Of a stretch of 41,680 nt of DNA, positions 30,301 through 36,396 are shown in pieces. The stretch is from positions 1-41,680 of IMG/VR virus record IMGVR_UViG_3300008219_000025; one strand, given 5' to 3'. Numbering within the stretch: position 1 is the first letter of the stretch; each line of letters begins with the position of its first letter. The DNA comes from a virus. The notes under the pieces are model-generated. The model made no database searches, was not told the DNA's origin, and was given only the letters and a program-made list of their open reading frames with translations. A program made the translations under genes and the position numbers.

Positions 30301-31698
30301 GGTCATGGAGCTACTTGGAAAGGTCCTGGAACTAATGCTGCATATACAACTCTCAAAAACTTAGAAAAAGGTGCTAAAACCTCTAAACTCAAACAACGAT
30401 TAGCAATAATAGATTCTGATCAAGATGAAATTGCTGGAGATCTTAATAAGATCAATAAGGATACCGAGAACTTACGGACCAAGAGGACTTTGGGAATAGA
30501 TCTGAAAAAACTACCAGGTAATGATTTGGAAGCACGATGGCAAAGTTTAACCGATCAAAGGGTACAAGCTTTACATCGATATTATGCAGGTGACGAGAAA
30601 GCTTTACAACTTGATAATGAACTTGAAAAATTACAAGCGGATGTGCAAAGTGAGATAACAACACGGGCCACCTTGGGAACTCCCACCAGGATTTCAGATC
30701 CAAAGATTCCAAAACGTGGCAAAGGCAAAATCTCTAAACTAAGGCAACGATTAGCATTAGCAGTTAAGACACCATATCCAAACCCAAAAAACTCATATAT
30801 AATACGATTAAAAAAAGGCTTGACAGATATGGGTTGGCATCCTAGATATATGAATTATGCCATACAAAACCAAGTAAATCAAGGTTGGGCCAAAAAATAC
30901 CAAATGGGAACGGCACAACAATTCATAAGAAAGAATGATTTGGCCAAGATGGATATTTATGATCCAAACCTAGACATAACCATGAAATTAAACGAAGTTG
31001 CAGATATATTGCCAGGAACAGCACCTACACAAGCTGGTGATACAATGTTCCAAAGGACAGGAACACCTGGAAAGAATCGTTATTATGACGAACCAGAATT
31101 GACAGGAAAACTCAAACAAAGACTAGCAGTAATAGGCAAAGTGCCTAAAATACTTGATAGTGTTGGTAATACAATTCCAAGTGGTTTTCCATATTATGTG
31201 ACATCGAGAGATACATATATGTCAGGTTGGGGACCAGCTAAAGGTAAAAATAATAGGTTGATTTTCGCAGCCTTTGATAAAGGCCAAATAAAAAATCTTA
31301 AAAGAAATATGAGAAATCGTGGTGATCAAGATCAAATTAAAGTTCATAAAGGAATACCAAAACTAGACTTTGAAAGAGATTATATTCAATCCAAAGGTTT
31401 AGGCACAAAAGAAAGGTATGAAAAATGGTATGAAGATGATAAAAAAGGGTTCACAAAATCACCAAAATATGATCCAAAAGAACCACCAATGAAAGATCTT
31501 GCAAAAGTCTTTGATATGACAGGTGATCCTGAAACAGCGGGTGTAATGCGAGATACAATGAGAAAACCACCAAAACCAACACAAAAGGATAGATCAGATG
31601 TAATGGAAGGAAAATTAAGATCGGCCACCATAAAACCCTTAACAAAGAAGAAAAAGAAAGGTAAGGCAATAAGGAAAGTATCCTCTAAATCGAAGTAA
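27364..31698 (+). CDS. Giant basic modular protein (1444 aa) with embedded prohead-protease-like domain
   Basis: A 1444-residue Lys/Arg-rich protein just upstream of scaffold, decoration and capsid genes. Residues 515-695 are globular: FIGRPFVI, a strand-rich section with HPY (H591) and GSIVDVIEKDGDYHAVIEM, then FCSPAIF (S644) and WEALHLAGLMEDPAYGARIALLKGSC. This follows the course of DUF2213/prohead-protease-like proteins (FxGxPxV, HP, SPxI, HLAxxxxPAYG). The rest is extended and basic, punctuated by KLKQRLAxI-type motifs near 50, 204, 312, 498, 714, 837, 1007, 1124 and 1248. Two 34-residue units sit side by side at 78-139 (KIEELKQAYYQVEYD, KVEELRQAYYQSEYD). A small domain with YMSGWGPAKGKNN is near 1285. 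I infer a protease-containing internal head polyprotein; catalytic residues are not certain. Confidence 0.65.
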   Translation: MPGDHKQKKKVKDLREKLGKAKKTNKLSKKIRKESMIQDVDEYYKEKKGKLQKRLAKVRKVPSYVDPIMKQKIPTKQKIEELKQAYYQVEYDDDHLRNLQEQIDNTVGNESKVEELRQAYYQSEYDNNTLRSISEQIDKLEKHKTPFFQRSGKIRKADATDINRVTRWDERTFNKRREMPKKREEDVEIDRSDVELHPYQAIAKLRNRLAKIRKAGAKKKTEKKLPYSKYTVPQDYNTTDFQQRPDILSNAGIDTDNTFWKKQIDENMYVDYEKIPKGKDKRKIRKEIKRSDRENFNVEQERKYDKSIKSSKLKNRLAKIRKADGGIAPNFVPTESHDQKKKKKQKTAAGLANISKKPWLKEKKKGRLTSDPVSNDIKKPKNKQYLERRKKKDYVKNAKDQIKGKSTGQPMPDNREFQRKRLKRLMGDITSGNMTPTPEQIEKKKIRDKKEADAAKKLYERRHRGKAKKARIRRATEIIDPREKKKKTVRPDSNVQKVSQRIAEMKVDKDHNHKIQFRVHEGSQYRRASLAKQEGKYAKYWLLNAKQTNGNGWGVSQTSIAKNISKFIGRPFVITAKQWVAESEYGDQFEHPYLPTNNISQIINHQEKFRVGSIVDVIEKDGDYHAVIEMNSKFANMMLPPFCSPAIFQNNPGEADGQISDWEALHLAGLMEDPAYGARIALLKGSCVGTADACSVQFKSAKQAKMVCPKKMKNLKGRLAGMNTDGSEDLTDEYEGKGKVAPPRVSEGFQTPRIVRHKGTILQPGKREAYPMHQDYDFKSEFQRKYEKKKPFKGRAKALKHSPEAENRLHSRKISNTLEEVGDVLTISEANAEKWAKLKTRLAAVIKPKKADSVDNTIDKLVKNVKDPTNKEDLVKRLGTTPNEHGPKNYGATKAKDFSSRRKVSKKKQKISKVRRAMMPPEDPLNWLQHYEEEGFVEKKSREGYNFPVKQLKDESKAVSTRNYRKKVNPPKLTRPSRTGHGATWKGPGTNAAYTTLKNLEKGAKTSKLKQRLAIIDSDQDEIAGDLNKINKDTENLRTKRTLGIDLKKLPGNDLEARWQSLTDQRVQALHRYYAGDEKALQLDNELEKLQADVQSEITTRATLGTPTRISDPKIPKRGKGKISKLRQRLALAVKTPYPNPKNSYIIRLKKGLTDMGWHPRYMNYAIQNQVNQGWAKKYQMGTAQQFIRKNDLAKMDIYDPNLDITMKLNEVADILPGTAPTQAGDTMFQRTGTPGKNRYYDEPELTGKLKQRLAVIGKVPKILDSVGNTIPSGFPYYVTSRDTYMSGWGPAKGKNNRLIFAAFDKGQIKNLKRNMRNRGDQDQIKVHKGIPKLDFERDYIQSKGLGTKERYEKWYEDDKKGFTKSPKYDPKEPPMKDLAKVFDMTGDPETAGVMRDTMRKPPKPTQKDRSDVMEGKLRSATIKPLTKKKKKGKAIRKVSSKSK

Positions 31699-31716
31699 TA
31701 CTCGAATAATATTACC

Positions 31717-31734
31717 AATATTACTCTATATATA
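31717..31734 (+). promoter_or_regulatory. Promoter of the scaffold/capsid operon
   Basis: AATATTACT (31717-31725) is followed by TATATATA (31727-31734), centred 31-32 bases before the ATG at 31762, leaving a 5-6 base leader. The preceding AATATTACCAATATT (31708-31722) is an inverted repeat and could be an operator. Confidence 0.6.
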
Positions 31735-31761
31735 CTACCAAAACATATAAATATCAATAAC

Positions 31762-32370
31762 ATGACTAGACTTTCTAGACAAAACTGGACAAGAATTGCT
31801 CGTGATGTAACTAGAGCTCAAAGCAAAATTGCTAATGAGCTATTAGATGCAGCCGAAGCAGGTGGAGAAGGTGCAGTTGCAGGTCCTCAAGAAGTTGTGA
31901 ACGCAATCGAAGTGATTGTAGATCAATTAGAAGAGGTACAAGCAGCAATACCAGCCGAACCAGCAGGTGCAGAACCTGTTGTCGAAGGTCCACAAATCGA
32001 AGGGGAGGTAGAAGCCCCTGTAGAAGAGGTAGAAGCCCCTATTGAGGAAGAGGAAGAAGAAGAATATGTAGCCAAATTAAAAGCCCAAGTCGCAATATTA
32101 GCCCGAAAGGTTGATGTTCAAGACAGGGAAAGAATGGCACAAGCTTATTCAGAACTCTTTGACAACGTACAAGTTGCTCAACAAAAATTCGATGAAGTGG
32201 TAAACTCCAAAGAACCAATCAGTTCATGGCAGGGTAAGATCGCAGCCATTGAAAACTATCGTAACGAAAGCAAAGAAGGCACACCATATAGTGTTGCACC
32301 AACTACTTCAGGATTTCTATCCAGGAGTAAAACTGCAAAACTACAAGCTGGTAGCCTGGAGCATTTGTAG
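31762..32370 (+). CDS. Capsid scaffolding protein
   Basis: A 202-residue protein. A basic helical start (TRLSRQNWTRIARDVTRAQSKIANELLDAA) leads into a very acidic, Pro/Glu-rich linker (EGPQIEGEVEAPVEEVEAPI, then EEEEEE), a coiled coil (YVAKLKAQVAILARKVDVQDRERMAQAYSELF) and a C-terminal basic tail with SRSKTAKLQAGSLEHL. Acidic, helical, low-complexity composition directly before decoration and capsid genes is typical of scaffolds. AKLKAQVAILARK and KTAKLQAG partly resemble the recurrent RQRLA motif, so they may be recognised by the same protease. Confidence 0.75.
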   Translation: MTRLSRQNWTRIARDVTRAQSKIANELLDAAEAGGEGAVAGPQEVVNAIEVIVDQLEEVQAAIPAEPAGAEPVVEGPQIEGEVEAPVEEVEAPIEEEEEEEYVAKLKAQVAILARKVDVQDRERMAQAYSELFDNVQVAQQKFDEVVNSKEPISSWQGKIAAIENYRNESKEGTPYSVAPTTSGFLSRSKTAKLQAGSLEHL

Positions 32371-32380
32371 GTAGATTATC

Positions 32381-32878
32381 ATGGCATTCGGACTCATACC
32401 TGCAGGAACAATTACGAGAGAAACAATAATTTCTACTCGTAGGATACCTGTGGCAGCATCAGAATCAATCACGAAAGGACAAGTTTGTGAGTTAGTAAGT
32501 GGATACTTGAAGAAAAGCCCAACAGCCGCAACAGTAGATGTAAATCATTTTGTTGCATTAGAATCAATAGACAACAGTAGTGGTAGTGCTGGAGATCTAT
32601 CATGCCCTGTAGCAGTCAGCGGACATTATGTGACCGTTGTTGCAGACGGAGTAATCCGACCAGGTGCAAGATTACAGATTTCAGCTTCAACTGCTGGACA
32701 AGTTATCACCACAGGTGGTGGTGGCAACAAACAAATAGGTTGGTACACAGGCAAAGAAGGTGGAATTATTGCGAAAGCAGCAGGAACACCATTTCAAGAA
32801 ACATTTACCGATGATTCAGACTTCCCACCAGTAGCGTGTGCAGATGGTGACGTAATCGAGATTTATCTCGGATTATAG
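32381..32878 (+). CDS. Capsid decoration protein
   Basis: A 165-residue, Gly/Ser/Val-rich beta protein in the slot between scaffold and major capsid protein. The phrases VAASESITKGQVCELVSGYLKKSP, VALESIDNSSG, YVTVVADGVIRPGARLQIS and GGNKQIGWYTGKEGGIIAKAAG correspond to the DUF2190/decoration-like beta-tulip family that cements HK97-fold capsids. The C-terminus (ACADGDVIEIYLGL) is the usual final strand. It starts 10 bases after the scaffold stop. Confidence 0.75.
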   Translation: MAFGLIPAGTITRETIISTRRIPVAASESITKGQVCELVSGYLKKSPTAATVDVNHFVALESIDNSSGSAGDLSCPVAVSGHYVTVVADGVIRPGARLQISASTAGQVITTGGGGNKQIGWYTGKEGGIIAKAAGTPFQETFTDDSDFPPVACADGDVIEIYLGL

Positions 32879-32890
32879 AGGTAGAAAAAA

Positions 32891-34042
32891 ATGCAAAGTA
32901 AAATAAACAAACGAGAAATCGACTACAAAGGACAACAACTATGGTTGAATCCTGTAGACAAGACAGTGTATGCTACCGATGGAGCTCCAACTTACTCCTT
33001 TGGAGAAGTTAATGGAACACCAATCTATAACTACAACGCCCATTTCGATGCAGTAAAAACTGCCAAAGACAAACTCGGAACATCATATATGCATGATGCT
33101 TTCGTAGATCCTGAATTTAAATCCCTAGCAGAAGATTATGTTAGCGATATAAAATCAGGCGGTCGTCAAAGACAGGCAGCATTGAGAAGCAACGTAAACT
33201 CCGCAGTCGATATTGTCAATGTATGGGAAACCGTACTTGGTAAAAGAGATAGGGTTTACGCTGGTAAGAACTTGGCAAAAGAAATTGCCGTTCCAAACTT
33301 ACTCATAAGCATCGACACAGTTACAAAATATACTGGAATGGAAAAGTTAGACGAAGGTATGAGAGCTCGAGTAAAAGAACTCCCATATACAAGAGCTAAC
33401 TTTACAGCAGCAAAGTATGGTCTAAAGTTCATCATCCATGAAGAAGCAAGATTGAAGAACGTGCATAACGTTTTACAAGACAGCATCCAAGTGGCTTCAA
33501 CAAAGATCGAACAAAGACAGAGCTTTGACGTTTTGGCAATAACAGAAACGAACACAGGACAAGCAGTCAAAGGTTTATGGGATACATTTGCCTCAAACAC
33601 CGATCACTCCGACTACGATCCAACAGTAGATATTGGAATCGCAAGTTTGAATATCGATGGATCAGGGGTAGGTGGAAAACTAAACCGAGTTGGTATGCAC
33701 CAACTAACATTCGCAAAATTCACTGGAAACACATTCATTCGTGGTGTGGCTTCCAACGGACCTCGTGATTATAATTACGAGCCAGGAACAACCGATTTAG
33801 TCGGTATTCCAGGAATTGGATTGGTATTGGATAACGGTATCAAACAAGGCGATGTACACTGTGTAGACACTGAATTAGAACCAAACTGTGCCTTATTCCA
33901 AGGACCACAAAGAGTCGGAAGTATGCATGACGAGGAAACTGGTGACGATAAATATTTCGTCATTGATTACCATCTTGCAGCGAAGATTCAAAGTGAAACT
34001 GGTAGATTAATCACAGGAGCAATTACACCCGTAGCGTGGTAA
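32891..34042 (+). CDS. Major capsid protein (HK97-fold)
   Basis: A 383-residue protein in the expected order scaffold-decoration-capsid. An N-terminal extended region is followed by a helical start (AVDIVNVWETVLGKRDRVYAGKNL), a middle with ISIDTVTKYTGMEKLDEGMRARVKELPYTRANFTAAKYGLKFIIHEEARL, a helix DSIQVASTKIEQRQSFDVLAI, and a C-terminal beta-rich axial domain ending with YHLAAKIQSETGRLITGAITPVAW. Length and order fit HK97-type shells in encapsulin-like or E-loop forms. Codon use is enriched in CGT and GAC relative to neighbours, as for a highly expressed gene. A strong T-run follows. Confidence 0.85.
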   Translation: MQSKINKREIDYKGQQLWLNPVDKTVYATDGAPTYSFGEVNGTPIYNYNAHFDAVKTAKDKLGTSYMHDAFVDPEFKSLAEDYVSDIKSGGRQRQAALRSNVNSAVDIVNVWETVLGKRDRVYAGKNLAKEIAVPNLLISIDTVTKYTGMEKLDEGMRARVKELPYTRANFTAAKYGLKFIIHEEARLKNVHNVLQDSIQVASTKIEQRQSFDVLAITETNTGQAVKGLWDTFASNTDHSDYDPTVDIGIASLNIDGSGVGGKLNRVGMHQLTFAKFTGNTFIRGVASNGPRDYNYEPGTTDLVGIPGIGLVLDNGIKQGDVHCVDTELEPNCALFQGPQRVGSMHDEETGDDKYFVIDYHLAAKIQSETGRLITGAITPVAW

Positions 34043-34050
34043 TAAACCCG

Positions 34051-34066
34051 CTTTTCTTTTTTTTTT
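34051..34066 (+). terminator. Oligo-T terminator after the capsid gene
   Basis: CTTTTC followed by ten T residues begins nine bases after the capsid stop codon. Archaeal polymerases terminate at such T-runs without a hairpin. Confidence 0.8.
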
Positions 34067-34077
34067 AAACTAAAAAT

Positions 34078-34193
34078 AGGTATAGAGTAAGGATTCTACT
34101 TCCTTACGAAGCGTGATCGATTTGCCTGCAGACATCACTCACCTGGCTGTTCATTTGATATTTCTATCATCTGTTTTAACGCCTCTTATACCT
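34078..34193 (+). ncRNA. Candidate structured RNA D after the capsid operon
   Basis: AGGTATA with GAG (34078-34087) pairs with CTC and TATACCT (34183-34193) with one bulged T, a 10-bp closing stem over a 116-base region. Inside are GTAAGGA/TCCTTAC (34087-34093 with 34101-34107, 7 perfect pairs), GTGAT/ATCAC (34113-34117 with 34134-34138) and TGATA/TATCA (34156-34160 with 34165-34169, loop TTTC), giving a four-way-junction plan. No reading frame is present. It lies between the capsid terminator and the tRNA-like gene. It may be an independent RNA or the processed 3' end of the capsid message. Confidence 0.5.
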
Positions 34194-34208
34194 AATCAAT
34201 ATTGGTTA
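34193..34208. promoter_or_regulatory. Imperfect palindrome, possible operator
   Basis: TAATCAATATTGGTTA is a 16-bp inverted repeat with a single mismatched pair. It lies about 30 bases upstream of the TATA-like TTAATATA (34241-34248) of the tRNA-like gene. The decamer TTATACCTAA at 34187 and again at about 34225 brackets it. Confidence 0.4.
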
Positions 34209-34273
34209 ATCCATAATATAAATTATACCTAAAAACAAGCCTTAATATAGGGCATTTTTAATTGATGTATTAG

Positions 34274-34369
34274 TGGGGTAAGGTCAGGCCACTGTGATAG
34301 AACTGCGTTGAAGGCAGGGAAAACGAGCTCAACATCGGTCACACCTAGGTTCAAATCCTAGTGCCTCAA
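34274..34369 (+). tRNA. tRNA-Ser(UGA)-like gene with long variable arm
   Basis: The acceptor stem is TGGGGTA (34274-34280) with TGCCTCA (34362-34368), seven pairs including two G-U. The T-arm is CTAGG-TTCAAAT-CCTAG, a perfect stem with a canonical loop. The anticodon arm is CTGC-GTTGAAG-GCAG with a 7-base loop that places TGA (34309-34311) in the anticodon, with T33 before it. A long variable region of about 25 bases (with CGA/TCG pairing) is the type II feature of serine and leucine tRNAs, consistent with UGA for Ser. The discriminator is A34369 and CCA is not encoded. The D-arm is weak: GGTC/GAAC has a mismatch and the GG of the loop is misplaced. The gene may be degenerate or use unusual pairing. 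TTAATATA about 29 bases upstream can serve as a promoter. Confidence 0.65.
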
Positions 34370-34385
34370 AATTCAATTTTAATAC

Positions 34386-34411
34386 TTATATAGTATTACT
34401 ACGATATTACT
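34386..34411 (+). promoter_or_regulatory. Promoter with TATA box and two ATTACT elements
   Basis: TTATATAG (34386-34393) is centred 27-28 bases before the ATG at 34417. AGTATTACT (34392-34400) and GATATTACT (34403-34411) follow, resembling the AATATTACT element before the terminase gene. Confidence 0.7.
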
Positions 34412-34416
34412 TATAT

Positions 34417-34977
34417 ATGGCAAAGAAAGAATTAGGACCAAAAGACTACTGGGCTCAGTATATTGTGAGAACTCATAGTGCTGGAAAAGACTATCTTTAT
34501 GCCTTAGTTCGTAGACGATATTCAGAAGATGATGTTGAAGCTGATGGAAGAGGAAAATACATTGGTGTGGAAGAAGAACCACGTTATCCAATGACTACCG
34601 ATGCAGATCCAGATTCCGACACCTTTGGTAAAAGAATCCAAGTAAAAGATAAGGAAGCTGTTGGCATTAAACTAAAATACACATTGGAGTTTACTGAAAA
34701 AAACATCGCTGACATGAAAACGATGTGTGGTGCAATCGGTGATCCCTGGGGTGAAACTCGCTTTGTTTGGAAATTCAAAGAAAGAGCTATAGCAACGGAT
34801 AATCTTAGGAATTTTTGGGATCTTAGTTGGGAAGAGGCCCATAAGAGATTTATCGAAAGAACTAAGCAAGTTATAGAGATCGAGCAAACAGAGAGGCCGA
34901 GAGAAAAACAGGAGATAAAAGTTGAACAAACGAATAAGCATGACAATAGACACAGAAGTTCTAAAAAGACTGAATAG
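34417..34977 (+). CDS. Hypothetical protein, 186 aa
   Basis: A soluble, charged protein. The N-terminal two thirds (DYWAQYIVRTHSAGKDYLYALVRRRYSEDD to MKTMCGAIGDPWGETRFVWKFKERAIATDNLRNF) looks alpha/beta; the C-terminus is a disordered Glu/Lys/Arg tail (RPREKQEIKVEQTNKHDNRHRSSK). It follows capsid and RNA genes and precedes the tail genes, where a head-tail connector or assembly factor would be expected, but no family is recognised. Confidence 0.65.
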   Translation: MAKKELGPKDYWAQYIVRTHSAGKDYLYALVRRRYSEDDVEADGRGKYIGVEEEPRYPMTTDADPDSDTFGKRIQVKDKEAVGIKLKYTLEFTEKNIADMKTMCGAIGDPWGETRFVWKFKERAIATDNLRNFWDLSWEEAHKRFIERTKQVIEIEQTERPREKQEIKVEQTNKHDNRHRSSKKTE

Positions 34978-35074
34978 GTATATTGATGAATTTGCTCTTG
35001 GGCATGAGAGAGGAAATAGGTCATTATACATATCAAACCTCATAAAGAAGTATGTTCCAGAACTACCACCTTAA
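34922..35074 (+). CDS. Ribbon-helix-helix (CopG/Arc-like) protein, 50 aa
   Basis: A minimal RHH repressor: strand NKRISMTID, helix EVLKRLNRYIDEFALGHE, turn RGNRS, helix LYISNLIKKYVPEL. The TTG at 34922 is preferred over the ATG at 34940 because it supplies the strand that RHH folds need. The gene overlaps the tail of the 186-aa gene in another frame. It may regulate the late promoters around it. It is unrelated in sequence to the RHH protein at 2462. Confidence 0.7.
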   Translation: MNKRISMTIDTEVLKRLNRYIDEFALGHERGNRSLYISNLIKKYVPELPP

Positions 35075-35094
35075 TTTTTTTTAAAATACTACAA

Positions 35095-35102
35095 TTTATA
35101 TA
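35095..35102 (+). promoter_or_regulatory. TATA box
   Basis: TTTATATA is centred 25-26 bases before the ATG at 35124. The T-run at 35074-35082 just upstream may terminate the previous transcript. Confidence 0.75.
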
Positions 35103-35123
35103 GGGCATAAACCCTGGATAATT

Positions 35124-35321
35124 ATGGAAAAAGAAAACGCTAAAATCTTGGGAAAGCTATGGAAAACATGGCTAGACACAAGAAAAGGTGCGAGAAGATG
35201 TGAGGGAAATTGGCATAACTTTGTAACAGAAGATCTCTTTGATGTCACAAAAGACTTAGAAAATATAGAGGATGATGCTTTTATGTGGTATCTTAGCCAT
35301 ACTAAAACAACATTCTCTTAA
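35124..35321 (+). CDS. Hypothetical small helical protein, 65 aa
   Basis: A tryptophan-rich, helical protein (AKILGKLWKTWLDTRKGARRCEGNWHNF and ENIEDDAFMWYLSHTK) with its own leaderless promoter and followed by a T-run. The function is unknown. A monocistronic unit between late operons suggests an independently controlled factor. Confidence 0.6.
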   Translation: MEKENAKILGKLWKTWLDTRKGARRCEGNWHNFVTEDLFDVTKDLENIEDDAFMWYLSHTKTTFS

Positions 35322-35336
35322 TCTTTTTTTTATATA
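35322..35336 (+). promoter_or_regulatory. T-run terminator merged with a TATA box
   Basis: Eight Ts run into TATATA. The T-run can end the 65-aa gene transcript, while TTTATATA (35329-35336) is centred 25-26 bases before the ATG at 35358. Confidence 0.65.
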
Positions 35337-35357
35337 TGAGTAAGCCTAATAGTATAT

Positions 35358-36239
35358 ATGGCAGTTAAGACAGCAGACGATATTAAAACTCAAATTCTAA
35401 CTGGAACATATCCAGAAAATACCATAAATAATGACAATGTATTCGATTATGAGCAATATGACAAAAGGAGAAGATACCCCAGTTGTGAGGTTTGGACCAC
35501 TCAACCAGAGTCTACCCAGGAAACCAAAAAGACTACCGAGACCATAGTAGGCTTTGAAATACGATATTATGTCAAAAATCTAGGCATAAGAAGTAGTCAA
35601 ATTACCTCTCAAAAAGACGTAGAAGCTGAAATATCTAGGGTTATAGGCCTAATGGATTTGCAAGATCATAAGGTAGTTTTCGAGTCTAAGATATGGGCCA
35701 GACAACAAATAGGTAAATTTGGAGTGGATTTTCCATCATATATTGTATCTGTTTTAAAGATAAGTGTTAGGCAAATAACACCCTCAACTGCTACCGCAGA
35801 TGGAGTCTTAAAATTTATAAAAACAGGTTCAAACGTGGATAATGCACCAGCTTCTGACTACACATATACTGAAGTTTTTGACGTAGATATTACATCAGGC
35901 TATAAGAGTATACCTGAAAACTACGCTGGATCTCATATTCCAGTCCATTTTGCTGGAAATTTCACAGGTAGATTGATATGCAACATACCCATAAAAACGG
36001 CCGATTTGGGTAGCACTGGCGACAAATTAAACCAATTAATTAGACTAAGATCTGTAGGAGAAGCACCAGATCTAAAATTCGAATATTCCAATAAAACTGG
36101 TGGAGAGTCACCTGATACAATAACCGAAACATTTATCGTAAAACCTGAATCATTACAGAGATTATATAGGTATCAAGACACTGTGGTTTATAGGTTTACG
36201 GCAACTATTAGTACGCCTAGTGTAATTACCACTTCGTAA
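35358..36239 (+). CDS. Probable tail-terminator/neck structural protein, 293 aa
   Basis: The N-terminal 150 residues are alpha/beta with the course of tail-terminator-like proteins: ADDIKTQILTGTYPENT, a strand-rich section FEIRYYVKNLG, a helix DVEAEISRVIGLM and paired strands KVVFESKIWARQQIG and SYIVSVLKISVRQI. The C-terminal 130 residues form a second, beta-rich domain (VDITSGYKSIPENYAGSHIPVHFAGNF to YRYQDTVVYRFTATIS). It directly precedes the tail-tube gene with an RNA gene between. The role is assigned from order and fold impression. Confidence 0.6.
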   Translation: MAVKTADDIKTQILTGTYPENTINNDNVFDYEQYDKRRRYPSCEVWTTQPESTQETKKTTETIVGFEIRYYVKNLGIRSSQITSQKDVEAEISRVIGLMDLQDHKVVFESKIWARQQIGKFGVDFPSYIVSVLKISVRQITPSTATADGVLKFIKTGSNVDNAPASDYTYTEVFDVDITSGYKSIPENYAGSHIPVHFAGNFTGRLICNIPIKTADLGSTGDKLNQLIRLRSVGEAPDLKFEYSNKTGGESPDTITETFIVKPESLQRLYRYQDTVVYRFTATISTPSVITTS

Positions 36240-36272
36240 GGTTAATTAAGCATATAATACAATATTACTCAT

Positions 36273-36357
36273 GTATGGCTAGAATCTGGCTATAATCAAA
36301 ACCAGGCAAGTTTTTCCCTATCATTGGATGGGGTTTTGAACTTCATTGATGCCATAC
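36273..36357 (+). ncRNA. Candidate structured RNA E: three-way junction before the tail-tube gene
   Basis: GTATGGC (36273-36279) pairs perfectly with GCCATAC (36351-36357). Inside are two arms. CTGG/CCAG (36286-36289 with 36302-36305) forms one. The other is AAGTT/AACTT (36308-36312 with 36339-36343) continuing across an internal T-rich loop into CCC-ATC/GAT-GGG (36316-36322 with 36327-36333, loop ATTG). The region is 85 bases and has no reading frame. TATAAT (36253-36258) and AATATTACT (36261-36269) lie just upstream, so it may be transcribed from its own promoter. The tail-tube gene has a separate TATA box after it. Confidence 0.55.
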
Positions 36358-36367
36358 TACTAAAATC

Positions 36368-36375
36368 TTTATATT
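36368..36375 (+). promoter_or_regulatory. TATA box of the tail-tube operon
   Basis: TTTATATT is centred 25-26 bases before the ATG at 36397. Confidence 0.75.
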
Positions 36376-36396
36376 AGATAAAACCTATGTTTAAGT

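Noticed and set aside
34274-34369. An attachment site with integrase
   Set aside because: No integrase or recombinase gene and no duplicated tRNA 3' end is visible in the window, so integration at this tRNA cannot be argued.
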